NCBI RefSeq assembly: GCF_024127895.1
Contig: NZ_JAMYBK010000007.1
Coordinates: 124,001 to 188,000 of the forward strand
Direction of reading: 5' to 3'
Source of the DNA: Pseudomonas guariconensis
GTDB taxonomy: Bacteria; Pseudomonadota; Gammaproteobacteria; Pseudomonadales; Pseudomonadaceae
DNA: 64,000 nucleotides
The notes below the pieces were generated by a model. It was not told the origin of the DNA. It was given only the letters and a program-made list of their open reading frames with translations, and ran no database searches. Position 1 is the stretch's first letter, and each line of letters begins with the position of its first letter. This document shows positions 11,395 through 26,891 of this stretch, in pieces. The translations under genes were made by a program, and so were the position numbers.

Positions 11395-12204
11395 GTCACC
11401 CGACGTGGCCTGGACGCCAATCCGGTAGGGCTTGAAGATGCGCAGCAGCTCGCCATTGTCGCGCAGGCGCTGCAACAGCGCGGCGAAGGTTTCGCCCGAG
11501 AGGGGCGCACCCGGGCGCAGCAAGGCATAGTGGTGGTAGATCTGGTCGACCCGCTCGGAGGCCATCAGGTGGCCGCGGCTGGCGGGGTTGCGCACCAGGA
11601 AGTCGTTATAGAAGGAGCGCGTCACCAGGGCGATGTCGGCGCGCCCGCGCTGGACCATGAACAGGTTGCTGTCGTGGGAGTAGGTCAGGGTCGCGTTGTA
11701 GGTCTCGCTCAGGTAGCGCGGGTCGGGATTGAAGCCGGCGAAGGCGTAGTGGTAGCCGTTGAACAGCGCCAGGCGCTTGCCCTGCAGGTCATCGAAATAC
11801 CCCTGGTCGCGCCCCGGCTGCTGGCGCGCGACGAAGATCTCGGCATCCTCCAGGCCCAGGTCCACGGCCTCATGGGGAATCTGCTGCCAACCCCATTGTG
11901 GGTTCTCGAAGATCGCCATGTCGGTGCGCCCTTGCTGGAAATCGCCAAAACGCCGGGGAATCGAGGTGGGCACGAGCACGAAGTGGTAATCCTGCTGCAG
12001 GCGGTTGAGCGCCTCGACCAGTTGCGCCAGCAGGCCGCGCTCGGCGCCCTGCTCCGGGCGCACGGTATAGGGCGGGAAATGCGCCGCGCCGACCCTCACC
12101 TCCAGCGCGTCGCCAGCCTGGGCCGGGGTGGCCAGCCACAACGCGGCAACCATCAACAAGGAAGACAGGGCCTTGCGGCCGGACGCAGGAGTCAAGGGAG
12201 ACAC
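11392..12204 (-). CDS. Orphan periplasmic solute-binding protein (SBP_bac_3 type)
   Basis: A 270-residue protein with an N-terminal signal peptide (hydrophobic LLMVAALWLATPAQA, cleavage probably after the final Ala). It has the fold signature of family 3 amino-acid-type binding proteins, such as FPPYTV near the mature N-terminus and GKRLALFNGYHY in the second lobe. No permease or ATPase gene is adjacent, so it is an orphan; such proteins may bind polar amino acids or act as sensors, and the ligand is unknown. It is oriented like the acetyltransferase downstream, and its stop codon lies inside that gene's PvdS promoter. No iron-linked promoter was seen in front of it. Confidence 0.7.
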   Translation of the reverse strand: MSPLTPASGRKALSSLLMVAALWLATPAQAGDALEVRVGAAHFPPYTVRPEQGAERGLLAQLVEALNRLQQDYHFVLVPTSIPRRFGDFQQGRTDMAIFENPQWGWQQIPHEAVDLGLEDAEIFVARQQPGRDQGYFDDLQGKRLALFNGYHYAFAGFNPDPRYLSETYNATLTYSHDSNLFMVQRGRADIALVTRSFYNDFLVRNPASRGHLMASERVDQIYHHYALLRPGAPLSGETFAALLQRLRDNGELLRIFKPYRIGVQATSGD

Positions 12205-12391
12205 TCATCACGGTTTGTGACCTGGATCCATTTAAGCTAGGCGCTTTCCCGCCGGGGCACAACCGATGGCCATAGCAAAATAACAGCATTGTGCCAGGGG
12301 ATGTCGGCAGGCCGGAGATTGGCTACGCTTCACTGGCCTGTCGGGTCGAGGCCGACCCTGCAGGCCTCTGCATCTTGCAAGGGAGCCTGGT

Positions 12392-12943
12392 ATGGGCCAT
12401 TGGTTGGTGATCGACCTGGAGGCCACCACCGACGACGGTGGCTGGCCGGTCACGGAGATGGAAATCATTGAAATCGGCGCAAGCCTGGTCACCCGCGAAG
12501 GCCGCGAGGTCGACCATTTCCAGCGTTTCGTGCGGCCCAGGCGACGGCGGCAGTTGACGCCGTTCTGCCGCGAACTGACGCATATCAGCCAGGCCGATGT
12601 CGACGGCGCCGCGGTTTTCCCCGAGGTGTGGGCACAGTTCGAGCGCTGGCTCGGCCATCACCGCGGGCACCTGCAGGCCTGGGTCAGCTGGGGCGACTAC
12701 GATCGCCAGCAGTTGTGCCAGGAATGGCAGCAGCATCAGGTGCAGAGCCTGCTGCAAGCCCTGCCCCACATCAACCTCAAGCAACGCTTCGCCAAGGCCC
12801 GCCACCTGCAGCGGCCTGCCGGCCTCAACGGCGCGCTGCAGCTGGCGGGCCTGCAGTTCTGCGGGCAGCAGCACCGCGCCCTGGAAGATGCCCGCAATAC
12901 CGCACGGCTGTTGCCCTTGAGCCTGCCCGCCAACGGCCCCTGA
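12392..12943 (+). CDS. DEDDh 3'-5' exonuclease (ERI1/KapD-like)
   Basis: A 183-residue exonuclease of the DnaQ-like superfamily. All three Exo motifs are visible: DLEAT near residue 7 (Exo I, D-x-E), WGDYDRQQL in the middle (Exo II), and HRALEDARNTARL near the C-terminus (Exo III, the His plus Asp of the DEDDh type). The small single-domain form resembles ERI1-like proteins, which degrade 3' ends of RNA or DNA; the substrate here is unknown. A GGGAG ribosome site precedes the ATG. The 187 bases upstream contain a short GGGTCG/CGACCC hairpin at 12343-12358 but no clear promoter. Confidence 0.8.
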   Translation: MGHWLVIDLEATTDDGGWPVTEMEIIEIGASLVTREGREVDHFQRFVRPRRRRQLTPFCRELTHISQADVDGAAVFPEVWAQFERWLGHHRGHLQAWVSWGDYDRQQLCQEWQQHQVQSLLQALPHINLKQRFAKARHLQRPAGLNGALQLAGLQFCGQQHRALEDARNTARLLPLSLPANGP

Positions 12944-13016
12944 AAGCAGATGACGGCGCCGGGGGCCTTGGGCATACTGGCCAGCCTTTTTTCATTCCTT
13001 CTTTCAGGAGTCGCCC

Positions 13017-13301
13017 ATGTTCAAGGTCAACGAGTACTTCGATGGCACCGTCAAGTCGATCGCCTTCACTGGCCAGGAAGGTCCGGCCACCGTCGGCGTC
13101 ATGGCCCCGGGCGAATATGAATTCGGCACCGCCAAGCGCGAGATCATGCATGTGGTTTCCGGTGCCCTGACCGTCAAGCTGCCGGGCAGCGACAACTGGG
13201 AAACCTTCAAGGCCGGCAGCCAGTTCAATGTGCCGGCCGACAGCAAGTTCCAGCTGAAGGTGGCGGTGGATACGGCCTACCTGTGCGAGTACCGCGACTG
13301 A
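13017..13301 (+). CDS. ppnP: Pyrimidine/purine nucleoside phosphorylase PpnP (DUF1255)
   Basis: A 94-residue single-domain cupin matching PpnP (YaiE) in length and sequence throughout, from the N-terminal [14 protein letters not shown] to the C-terminal YLCEYRD. PpnP enzymes split diverse nucleosides with phosphate into base and ribose-1-phosphate in the cytosol. An AGGAG ribosome site is placed eight bases before the ATG. It stands alone with a strong hairpin after it. Confidence 0.9.
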   Translation: MFKVNEYFDGTVKSIAFTGQEGPATVGVMAPGEYEFGTAKREIMHVVSGALTVKLPGSDNWETFKAGSQFNVPADSKFQLKVAVDTAYLCEYRD

Positions 13302-13376
13302 GGCGTTCGATTTTTCAGGGCGGCGCAATCGAGCCCTGGGGCCAGCCTCTAGCGGCCCGTTGGATGTAACAGATGC

Positions 13377-13397
13377 TGGGGCTGCTTCGCAGCCCCA
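13377..13397. terminator. Bidirectional hairpin terminator
   Basis: TGGGGCTGC (13377-13385), loop TTC, and GCAGCCCCA (13389-13397) form a perfect 9-bp stem between convergent ppnP and the hydrolase gene. Confidence 0.7.
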
Positions 13398-13406
13398 ATT
13401 GATAGG

Positions 13407-14105
13407 CTAGTTCCCCCCCGCCAGGAACCCGGCCACCCGCTGCGCCGCCGCCTGCAGATGCCCTTCATGGGTCGCCCCCGAGGCCTTCAGCGGCTTGAGG
13501 TCATGATCGGCCGCCGCCAGCCAGCACACCTCGATCGACGGCGATAACACATACCCTTGCACCCGCTCCCGGTTACCCAGGGCATCGCGCTCGCCCTGGA
13601 CGATCAGCGTGCGCGTACGCAACCCCGCCAGGTGCTCGACCCGGGGCTTCTCGGGCTTGCCCACGGCATGGAACGGATAGCCCAGGCACACCAGGGCATC
13701 GGCCCCCAGTTCGTCGGCCAGCAGGCTGGCCATGCGCCCGCCCATGGACTTGCCGCCAATGGCCACCGGCCCCGCGACCAATAGTCGCACCTGGCGGTAC
13801 ACCTCGCGCCAGCAGTCGAGCAGCACCTTCTGCGGATTGGGCGGCCGCTTGCCGCCGCCCTGGCGCCGCTGGGCCATGTAGGGAAACTCGAAGCGCACCA
13901 CGCCTACCCCTTGCGCCGCCAGCCTTTGCGCCATGTCCTGCATGAAATCGCTGTCCATCGGCGCCCCCGCGCCATGGGCCAGGACCAGGCAGCCAGCATA
14001 GCCCTGGTCCCCCCGGATGCGTGGGGGATCGCAGCGCAAGCCTGGGACATTTCCCACTTGCGCCCATTGATCCCCGTCAATACCGGCCATTTGCCCATTA
14101 CTCAT
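13407..14105 (-). CDS. Alpha/beta hydrolase (KANL3/Tex30-like)
   Basis: A 232-residue soluble alpha/beta hydrolase. Visible features are the oxyanion-region motif [13 protein letters not shown], the nucleophile elbow GGKSMGGRM (G-x-S-x-G), the segment [13 protein letters not shown] that carries the likely catalytic Asp, and a late His in AADHDLKPL. This pattern matches the small Tex30/KANL3-like hydrolases, whose substrates are mostly unknown. The chosen ATG leaves 49 bases before the divergent ccoN1; a longer reading would run into ccoN1. The first codons overlap an ANR box belonging to ccoN1. Confidence 0.8.
   Translation of the reverse strand: MSNGQMAGIDGDQWAQVGNVPGLRCDPPRIRGDQGYAGCLVLAHGAGAPMDSDFMQDMAQRLAAQGVGVVRFEFPYMAQRRQGGGKRPPNPQKVLLDCWREVYRQVRLLVAGPVAIGGKSMGGRMASLLADELGADALVCLGYPFHAVGKPEKPRVEHLAGLRTRTLIVQGERDALGNRERVQGYVLSPSIEVCWLAAADHDLKPLKASGATHEGHLQAAAQRVAGFLAGGN
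14067..14080 (+). promoter_or_regulatory. ANR/FNR box of the cco1 operon
   Basis: TTGAT-CCCC-GTCAA matches the TTGAT-N4-ATCAA consensus at nine of ten defined positions. Its centre is 81 bases before the ccoN1 ATG. Activation from -41.5 would put the transcript start near 14115. The box lies inside the first codons of the divergent hydrolase gene. Confidence 0.7.
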
Positions 14106-14154
14106 GCTTGCCTCGCTGTCTAGCCTGCCTATAACCGTGGATGGGAACCCATAC

Positions 14155-15579
<1,425 letters not shown>

Positions 15580-15592
15580 GGAGACAAGCCTG

Positions 15593-16201
15593 ATGAAACA
15601 CGAAGTCATCGAGAAAAACGTAGGCCTGCTGGCCCTGCTGATGGTCTTCGCCGTCAGTATCGGCGGCCTGACCCAGATCGTCCCGCTGTTCTTCCAGGAC
15701 GTCACCAACAAGCCGGTCGAAGGCATGAAGCCCTACACCGCCCTGCAGCTCGAAGGCCGCGACATCTACATCCGCGAAGGCTGCGTCGGTTGCCACTCGC
15801 AGATGATCCGCCCGTTCCGCGCCGAGACCGAGCGCTACGGCCACTACTCGGTGGCCGGCGAGAGCGTCTGGGACCACCCCTTCCTCTGGGGCTCCAAGCG
15901 CACCGGCCCGGACCTGGCCCGCGTCGGCGGCCGCTACTCCGACGACTGGCACCGCGCGCACCTGTACAACCCGCGCAACGTGGTACCGGAATCGAAGATG
16001 CCGTCCTACCCGTGGCTGGTCGCCCAGCAGGTCGACAACAGCCACACCGACACCAAGATGCGCACCCTGCGCACCCTGGGCGTGCCCTACACCGACGAGG
16101 ACATCGCCGGCGCCCGCGACGCGGTCAAGGGCAAGACCGAGATGGACGCCCTGGTGGCCTACCTGCAGGTGCTGGGCACCGCGATCAAGAACAAGAGGTA
16201 A
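15593..16201 (+). CDS. ccoO1: cbb3 oxidase monoheme cytochrome c subunit II, copy 1
   Basis: A 202-residue membrane-anchored cytochrome c that passes electrons from CcoP to CcoN. It has one N-terminal membrane helix (about residues 10-30) and one heme motif CVGCH (Cys64, Cys67, His68) followed by the typical [18 protein letters not shown]. The ATG follows ccoN1 by 13 bases with a GAGGAG ribosome site. A 202-bp stretch of the gene is identical to ccoO2. Confidence 0.96.
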   Translation: MKHEVIEKNVGLLALLMVFAVSIGGLTQIVPLFFQDVTNKPVEGMKPYTALQLEGRDIYIREGCVGCHSQMIRPFRAETERYGHYSVAGESVWDHPFLWGSKRTGPDLARVGGRYSDDWHRAHLYNPRNVVPESKMPSYPWLVAQQVDNSHTDTKMRTLRTLGVPYTDEDIAGARDAVKGKTEMDALVAYLQVLGTAIKNKR

Positions 16202-16204
16202 GCG

Positions 16205-16402
16205 ATGGAACTGTCACTGGACATCGGCCTGATCCGTGGCCTGGGCACCCTGGTGGTGATGATCGCCTTCCTGGGCCTGTGCCTCTGGGTATTCAACCGT
16301 CGCCGCGACCGTGATTTCGCCGAAGCGCGCCTGCTGCCCTTCGTCGACGACCGCCTGCCCCCTGCTGGGCAGGAACCTGCCATGAGGAATAACCGGCAAT
16401 GA
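16205..16402 (+). CDS. ccoQ1: cbb3 oxidase small subunit CcoQ, copy 1
   Basis: A 65-residue protein with one membrane helix (about residues 11-30) and a charged cytoplasmic tail, the size and form expected of CcoQ, which stabilises the cbb3 complex. It starts three bases after ccoO1 and its end overlaps the ccoP1 start by four bases (ATGA), which suggests translational coupling. Confidence 0.92.
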   Translation: MELSLDIGLIRGLGTLVVMIAFLGLCLWVFNRRRDRDFAEARLLPFVDDRLPPAGQEPAMRNNRQ

Positions 16403-17340
16403 CCACCTTCTGGAGTACCTACATCAGCGTACTGACCATCGGCAGCCTGATCGGCCTGACCTGGCTGCTGCTCGCCACGCGCAAGGGCCAGAGCCACAAC
16501 ACCACCGACCAGACCATGGGCCACAGCTTCGACGGCATCGAGGAGTACGACAACCCGCTGCCCAAGTGGTGGTTCTGGCTGTTCGTCGGCACCCTGGCCT
16601 TCGGCGTGGGCTACCTGATCCTCTACCCGGGCCTGGGCAACTGGAAAGGCATCCTGCCGGGTTACGAGAACGGCTGGACCCAGGTCAACGAGTGGCAGAA
16701 GGAAATGGACAAGGCCGATGCACGCTTTGGCCCGATCTTCGCCAAGTACGCCGCCATGCCGGTGGAGGAAGTGGCCAAGGACCCGCAGGCGCTGAAGATG
16801 GGCAGCCGCCTGTTCGCCTCCAACTGCTCGGTGTGCCATGGCTCCGATGCCAAGGGCGCCTACGGCTTCCCCAACCTGACCGACAAGGACTGGCGCTGGG
16901 GCGGCGAGCCGGAGACCATCAAGGCCTCGATCATGGATGGCCGCCACGGCGTGATGCCGGCCTGGGCCGAGGTGATCGGCGAACAGGGCGTGGCCGACGT
17001 CGCCGCCTTTATCCTGACCAACCTGGACGGTCGCAGCCTGCCCGAGGGGGTCAAGGCCGATGCCGCCAAGGGCCAGGAGATCTTCGCCGCCAACTGCGTG
17101 GCCTGCCACGGCCCCGAGGGCAAGGGCACCCCGGCCATGGGCGCGCCTGACCTGACCCACCCGCAGGCGTTCATCTACGGTTCGAGCTTCGCCCAACTGC
17201 AACAGACCATCCGCTACGGTCGCCAGGGCCAGATGCCGGCCCAGCGCGACATCCAGGGCAACGACAAGGTCCACCTGCTGGCGGCCTATGTGTACAGCCT
17301 GTCGCAAGATGAAGCGGGCGACAATCTGACTGCCCGTTGA
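16399..17340 (+). CDS. ccoP1: cbb3 oxidase diheme cytochrome c subunit III, copy 1
   Basis: A 313-residue diheme subunit that takes electrons from soluble cytochromes c. There are two N-terminal membrane helices (about 5-25 and 57-77) with the conserved [11 protein letters not shown] between them. The periplasmic part has two heme motifs: CSVCH (Cys143-His147) and CVACH (Cys233-His237). Compared with the copy-2 protein it lacks a short insertion after LPGY near residue 90. It is the last gene of the cco1 operon. Confidence 0.95.
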   Translation: MTTFWSTYISVLTIGSLIGLTWLLLATRKGQSHNTTDQTMGHSFDGIEEYDNPLPKWWFWLFVGTLAFGVGYLILYPGLGNWKGILPGYENGWTQVNEWQKEMDKADARFGPIFAKYAAMPVEEVAKDPQALKMGSRLFASNCSVCHGSDAKGAYGFPNLTDKDWRWGGEPETIKASIMDGRHGVMPAWAEVIGEQGVADVAAFILTNLDGRSLPEGVKADAAKGQEIFAANCVACHGPEGKGTPAMGAPDLTHPQAFIYGSSFAQLQQTIRYGRQGQMPAQRDIQGNDKVHLLAAYVYSLSQDEAGDNLTAR

Positions 17341-17346
17341 TCTTTC

Positions 17347-17365
17347 GGGGCCGCAGTGCGGCCCC
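17347..17365 (+). terminator. Hairpin after ccoP1
   Basis: GGGGCCGC-AGT-GCGGCCCC forms a perfect 8-bp stem six bases after the ccoP1 stop codon. There is no T-run, so termination may be incomplete. Confidence 0.6.
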
Positions 17366-17584
17366 AACTCCCCGCCACACCTCCCTTCCTTGCACCCCCT
17401 CCGAACGGAACTAAGCTTGTTTGCCTAAGAGAGGCTTCGCTCGCAGCGACCGAAGCAGACGCGGTGCATGGCCTGACACCGCGCAACGACTTCGACATCG
17501 CTCGCCCATAGCGTCGGGAGGGGAGCCTTGCCTGCCCACCCTGAAAAAAAGCTTGACCGATCGATCAGAAAAAGGCGAAAAACG

Positions 17585-17613
17585 GTACACATTACAAACA
17601 TTTATTTGTGTAC
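17585..17613. promoter_or_regulatory. Inverted repeat in the ccoN2 upstream region
   Basis: GTACACA (17585-17591) and TGTGTAC (17607-17613) form a perfect 7-bp inverted repeat. The right arm contains TTGTGTACAA (17606-17615), the exact reverse complement of the TTGTACACAA operator at 53412. TACAAT at 17611-17616 could be a -10 box, so a protein bound here would overlap the promoter. The rest of the 423-base gap (17341-17763) shows no gene and no convincing ANR box. Confidence 0.45.
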
Positions 17614-17763
17614 AATCATCCAGCCCCCAAACCGCGGGACGGTGGTGGAAAGGGCCTGGACACGGGTCGGCGAGAGGTCTTGCGTTGCGATAACCCTGGT
17701 GGTTACCGATACTGGCGCCGATTTTCCAACCAACAAGAACACCCAAACCGTGGAACCTTAGCA

Positions 17764-19205
<1,442 letters not shown>

Positions 19206-19206
<1 letters not shown>

Positions 19207-19814
19207 TGAAGCATGAAGCAGTCGAGAAGAACATCGGCCTGTTGGCCTTCTTCATGGTCATCGCCGTCAGCATCGGCGGCCTGACCCAGATCGTCCCGCT
19301 GTTCTTCCAGGACGTCACCAACAAGCCGGTCGAAGGCATGAAGCCGCGCACCGCACTGGAGCTCGAAGGGCGCGACATCTACATCCGCGAGGGCTGCGTC
19401 GGCTGCCACTCGCAGATGATCCGCCCGTTCCGTGCCGAGACCGAGCGCTACGGCCACTACTCGGTGGCCGGCGAGAGCGTCTGGGACCACCCCTTCCTCT
19501 GGGGCTCCAAGCGCACCGGCCCGGACCTGGCCCGCGTCGGCGGCCGCTACTCCGACGACTGGCACCGCGCGCACCTGTACAACCCGCGCAACGTGGTACC
19601 GGAATCGAAGATGCCGTCCTACCCGTGGCTGGTCGAGAACACGCTCGACGGCAAGGACACCGCGAAAAAGATGGAGGTGCTGCGCACCCTGGGCGTGCCC
19701 TACACCGACGAGGACATCGCCGGCGCCCGCGACGCGGTCAAGGGCAAGACCGAGATGGACGCCATCGTGGCGTACCTGCAAGGCCTGGGCACCATCATCA
19801 AGAGCAAACGGTGA
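19206..19814 (+). CDS. ccoO2: cbb3 oxidase monoheme cytochrome c subunit II, copy 2
   Basis: A 202-residue CcoO with one membrane helix and CVGCH at residues 64-68. Its ATG shares one base with the ccoN2 stop codon (TGATG). It differs from CcoO1 mainly at the N-terminus and in the segment after WLV near residue 143, while a central 202-bp stretch of DNA is identical between the copies. Confidence 0.95.
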
Positions 19815-19819
19815 CGCTG

Positions 19820-20017
19820 ATGGATATCGGGATGATTCGTGGCCTGGGCACCGTCGTGGTGATGGTGGCCTTCGTGGGCCTGGCGCTGTGGGTGTTCAAC
19901 CCACGGCGCAAGAAGGAATTCGACGAGGCGACCCGGTTGCCCTTCGCCGACGACCCCGAGGCCAGCAAGCACGTCGAGCAAGCGCAAGCGAAAGCTTCTA
20001 GGAGCAAAGAACAATGA
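19820..20017 (+). CDS. ccoQ2: cbb3 oxidase small subunit CcoQ, copy 2
   Basis: A 65-residue single-helix protein closely matching CcoQ1 in its membrane part ([19 protein letters not shown]) but with a diverged charged tail. The ATG at 19820 gives the typical start; a GTG at 19811 overlapping the ccoO2 stop is less likely. It overlaps ccoP2 by four bases. Confidence 0.9.
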   Translation: MDIGMIRGLGTVVVMVAFVGLALWVFNPRRKKEFDEATRLPFADDPEASKHVEQAQAKASRSKEQ

Positions 20018-20997
20018 CAACCTTCTGGAGTCTGTACGTCACCGTCCTGACCCTGGGCACCATCTTCGCCTTGACCTGGCTGCTGCTGTCGACCCGCAAG
20101 GGCCAGCGCGAAGAGGTCACCGACGAGACCGTCGGCCATGCCTTCGACGGTATCGAGGAGTACGATAACCCCTTGCCGAAATGGTGGTTCTGGCTGTTCG
20201 TCGGCACCATCGTGTTCGCCCTGGGTTACCTGGTGCTGTACCCGGGCCTGGGCAACTGGAAAGGCATCCTGCCCGGCTACCAGTACCTGGATAACGAGAA
20301 GAAGACCGAGTTCTCCAACGGCCAGCCCGGCTGGACCGGCGTGCACGAGTGGGAAAAGGAGATGGCCAAGGCCGACGCCCGCTTCGGCCCGATCTTCGCC
20401 AAGTACGCCGCCATGCCCATCGAGGACGTGGCCAAGGACCCGCAAGCGCTGAAGATGGGCAGCCGCCTGTTCGCCTCCAACTGCTCGGTGTGCCACGGCT
20501 CCGATGCCCGTGGCTCCTACGGCTTCCCCAACCTCACCGACAACGACTGGCGTTGGGGCGGCGAGCCGGAGACCATCAAGGCCTCGATCATGAACGGTCG
20601 CCACGGCGTGATGCCGGCCTGGGCCGAGGTGATCGGCGAACAGGGCGTGGCCGACGTCGCCGCCTTCGTCCTGACCAACCTGGACGGTCGTAGCCTGCCC
20701 GAAGGGATCAAGGCCGATGCCGCCAAGGGCAAGGAGATCTTCGCCGCCAACTGCGTGGCTTGCCACGGCCCCGAGGGCAAGGGCACCCCGGCCATGGGCG
20801 CGCCTGACCTGACCCACCCGCAGGCGTTCATCTACGGCTCAAGCTTCGCCCAGTTGCAGCAGACCATCCGCTACGGCCGCCAGGGCCAGATGCCGGCACA
20901 GGCCGAGTTGCAGGGCAACGACAAGGTCCACCTGCTGGCAGCCTATGTCTACAGCCTGTCGCACCAGCAGCAGTCGGAAACCGCCAAGGCCGAGTGA
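20014..20997 (+). CDS. ccoP2: cbb3 oxidase diheme cytochrome c subunit III, copy 2
   Basis: A 327-residue diheme subunit with two N-terminal membrane helices and heme motifs CSVCH (Cys157-His161) and CVACH (Cys247-His251). It carries about 14 extra residues near 91-106 ([14 protein letters not shown] region) relative to CcoP1, in the periplasmic segment before the first heme domain. It ends the cco2 operon, which is followed by a strong hairpin. Confidence 0.95.
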   Translation: MTTFWSLYVTVLTLGTIFALTWLLLSTRKGQREEVTDETVGHAFDGIEEYDNPLPKWWFWLFVGTIVFALGYLVLYPGLGNWKGILPGYQYLDNEKKTEFSNGQPGWTGVHEWEKEMAKADARFGPIFAKYAAMPIEDVAKDPQALKMGSRLFASNCSVCHGSDARGSYGFPNLTDNDWRWGGEPETIKASIMNGRHGVMPAWAEVIGEQGVADVAAFVLTNLDGRSLPEGIKADAAKGKEIFAANCVACHGPEGKGTPAMGAPDLTHPQAFIYGSSFAQLQQTIRYGRQGQMPAQAELQGNDKVHLLAAYVYSLSHQQQSETAKAE

Positions 20998-21007
20998 GCC
21001 CATCCAA

Positions 21008-21031
21008 GGCCCTGCCATCGCTGGCAGGGCC
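21008..21031 (+). terminator. Hairpin after ccoP2
   Basis: GGCCCTGCCA (21008-21017), a four-base loop and TGGCAGGGCC (21022-21031) make a perfect 10-bp stem just after ccoP2. It lacks a T-run. Confidence 0.6.
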
Positions 21032-21078
21032 ATGCTCCCCCAGGTTACGGCGCAACGCCGGACATTTCGCCTCCCGCC

Positions 21079-21092
21079 ATGACCTGGATCAA
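21079..21092 (+). promoter_or_regulatory. Degenerate ANR/FNR box before ccoG
   Basis: ATGAC-CTGG-ATCAA keeps a perfect right half-site and three of five positions on the left, against TTGAT-N4-ATCAA. ANR control of ccoGHIS is plausible by family knowledge, but the site is weak. Confidence 0.45.
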
Positions 21093-21267
21093 TTGACAGC
21101 CGCCATAACACGATTCAAACCACCAACCCAATGCGACTAAAGGTCGCAACGCGCTCCCAGCCTGCCAGCAGCGGCGTATCATGGGCCGCAGAGCGCTAGC
21201 AGAATGCGTACGACCGCGGCCGGCACGTACTGGCCGCGGCACTTCTCCACTGCCGTGGGACTTGATG

Positions 21268-22683
<1,416 letters not shown>

Positions 22684-22697
22684 GAGAGAAGTCGACA

Positions 22698-23228
22698 ATG
22701 CCTGCCGCAACCGCCGCCAGCCCGTGGTACAAGCACCTCTGGCCCTGGATCATCATCGGCATCCTCGCCACCTCGGTGTGCCTGAGCCTGACGATGGTCA
22801 GCATCGCCGTGAACAACCCGGACAACCTGGTCAACGACAACTACTACGAGGCCGGCAAGGGCATCAACCGCTCGCTGGACCGCGAGCTGCTGGCCCAGGA
22901 CCTCAAGCTCAAGGCCAGCGTGCACCTGGACGAGCTGACTGGCGAGGTGGACGTGCGCCTGACCGGCAATAGCGATCCGCAAGCCCTGGAACTGAACCTG
23001 ATCTCACCGACCCAGCCGGACAAGGACCGCAAGGTCGAGCTGGCCCGCAGCGAGCCGGGCCGCTATGTCGGCCAGCTGGACGACCGGGTCGAGGGGCGGC
23101 GCTTCGTCGAGCTGCTGGGCAGCCAGGACGGGCAGGTATGGCGATTGTTCGAGGAGGAGAAGGTCGCCCACGGCGTCACCCTGGAGCTGGGCGACGAGGC
23201 CTTGCAAGGGGCCGAGCATCACGAATGA
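22698..23228 (+). CDS. ccoH: cbb3 oxidase assembly protein CcoH (FixH family)
   Basis: A 176-residue FixH-family protein with one N-terminal membrane helix (about residues 16-38) and a periplasmic domain. CcoH is needed for stable assembly of cbb3 oxidase. The ATG at 22698 is chosen over an in-frame TTG at 22680 that overlaps the end of ccoG. Neighbours on both sides are assembly genes, which supports the call. Confidence 0.88.
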   Translation: MPAATAASPWYKHLWPWIIIGILATSVCLSLTMVSIAVNNPDNLVNDNYYEAGKGINRSLDRELLAQDLKLKASVHLDELTGEVDVRLTGNSDPQALELNLISPTQPDKDRKVELARSEPGRYVGQLDDRVEGRRFVELLGSQDGQVWRLFEEEKVAHGVTLELGDEALQGAEHHE

Positions 23229-23238
23229 CTGCATCACG

Positions 23239-25691
<2,453 letters not shown>

Positions 25692-25713
<22 letters not shown>

Positions 25714-25916
25714 TCCCCGCCGCCCTGCTGATCGTCGGCGTGGCCGTGTACATCTTCTTCTGGGCGGTGGACAGCGGCCAGTACGACGACCTCGACAGCC
25801 CGGCCCACAGCATCCTGTTCGACGACCAGGACCCTCGCCACCAGGCTGCCGTCAAGCCAGAGCCAGAACAAACGCCAGGGCAGCCCGACGACAAGGATCC
25901 TCAGCCTCGTGCCTGA
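25692..25916 (+). CDS. ccoS: cbb3 oxidase assembly protein CcoS
   Basis: A 74-residue protein with one N-terminal helix and the typical CcoS segment FFWAVDSGQYDDLDSPAHSILFDD, followed by a Pro/Glu-rich tail. CcoS is needed for insertion of heme and copper into CcoN. It overlaps ccoI and the next gene, in keeping with a translationally coupled operon. Confidence 0.93.
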
Positions 25917-26592
25917 CCTGTTTCCCCTGCTCGGCTCGGCATTGGTCCTGGGCCTGCTCGGCGGCGGCCATTGCCTGGGCATGTGCGGCGGTCTGATGGG
26001 CGCCCTGACCTTGGCCATCCCGCCAGAGCAACGCGCCCGCCGCCTGCGCCTGTTGCTGGCCTACAACCTCGGACGCATCCTCAGCTATGCCTGCGCCGGC
26101 CTGCTCCTGGGCCTGGCCGGCTGGGCCCTGGCCAACAGCCCGGCGGCCCAGGGGCTGCGGGTGGTGGCGGCCCTGCTGCTGATCGCCATGGGCCTGTACC
26201 TGGCCGGCTGGTGGAGTGGCCTGACCCGTATCGAGGCGCTCGGCCGCGGCGTGTGGCGGCACATCCAACCTTTGGCCACACGCCTGCTGCCGGTCTCCAG
26301 CCTGCCCCGCGCCCTGCTGCTCGGCGCCCTGTGGGGCTGGCTGCCGTGCGGCCTGGTCTACAGCACCCTGCTGTGGGCCGCCAGCCAGGGCAATGCCGGC
26401 TACAGCGCGGCCCTGATGCTGGCCTTCGGCCTCGGCACCTGGCCCGTACTCCTGGCCACCGGCCTTGCCGCCGAGCGTGTCGGCGCCCTGTTGCGCCGCC
26501 GCAGCGTGCGCCTGGCCGGCGGCCTACTGGTGATCCTGTTCGGTCTGTGGACTTTGCCTGGTCCGCACCAGCATTGGCTCATGGGGCACTGA
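25909..26592 (+). CDS. TauE/SafE-like (DsbD_2) membrane protein
   Basis: A 227-residue protein with about six membrane segments and the motif GGGHCLGMCGG near the N-terminus, typical of the DsbD_2/urease-accessory-like transmembrane family that is usually found behind ccoS. A second Cys lies in GWLPCGLVYS. Family members are thought to act in copper or redox supply for oxidase assembly; the exact role here is inferred from position. The likely start is a GTG overlapping the last codons of ccoS by eight bases. Confidence 0.82.
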   Translation: MPDLFPLLGSALVLGLLGGGHCLGMCGGLMGALTLAIPPEQRARRLRLLLAYNLGRILSYACAGLLLGLAGWALANSPAAQGLRVVAALLLIAMGLYLAGWWSGLTRIEALGRGVWRHIQPLATRLLPVSSLPRALLLGALWGWLPCGLVYSTLLWAASQGNAGYSAALMLAFGLGTWPVLLATGLAAERVGALLRRRSVRLAGGLLVILFGLWTLPGPHQHWLMGH

Positions 26593-26651
26593 TCCGGCGG
26601 CAAGCTGCAAGACAAAGCAGTTTTCGGCGAGCCAGGGCTTTGCTGCCATTT

Positions 26652-26696
26652 GGGGTCGCTTCGCGCCCCATCGCCGGCAAGCCGGCTCCCACAGGT
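26652..26696. repeat. REP-type palindromic element
   Basis: GGGG(T)CGC-TTC-GCGCCCC is followed by GCCGGC-AA-GCCGGC and CTCCCACAGG, the layout of P. putida-type REP elements. The rest of the 299-base gap before hemN (26593-26891) holds CAAGC-type repeats and the ANR box. Confidence 0.7.
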
Positions 26697-26814
26697 TCAC
26701 TGCCAGCCTCAAGAATGACGCCAATCTGTGGGATTAGGCTTAATCGCTGGGGTTGGCACTGCGCAAGACTGCTTTTTCTTGCCGCTTGCCGCCCGGCGCT
26801 AGCTCCGCCCCCCC

Positions 26815-26856
26815 TTGATACAAATCAACACAGATTCCTACAGACGCCCCTAGACT
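26815..26856 (+). promoter_or_regulatory. ANR-activated promoter of hemN
   Basis: TTGAT-ACAA-ATCAA at 26815-26828 is a perfect ANR/FNR box. TAGACT at 26851-26856 is a fair -10 hexamer at the spacing expected for activation from -41.5, giving a start near 26863, 29 bases before the hemN ATG. Confidence 0.88.
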
Positions 26857-26891
26857 CCGGACACTGCCGCTTCTTCCGGGGATTGACCCAC

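Noticed and set aside
17549..17566. TTGACCGATCGATCAG as an ANR box before ccoN2
   Set aside because: The half-sites are six bases apart instead of four, so it does not fit the ANR/FNR consensus.
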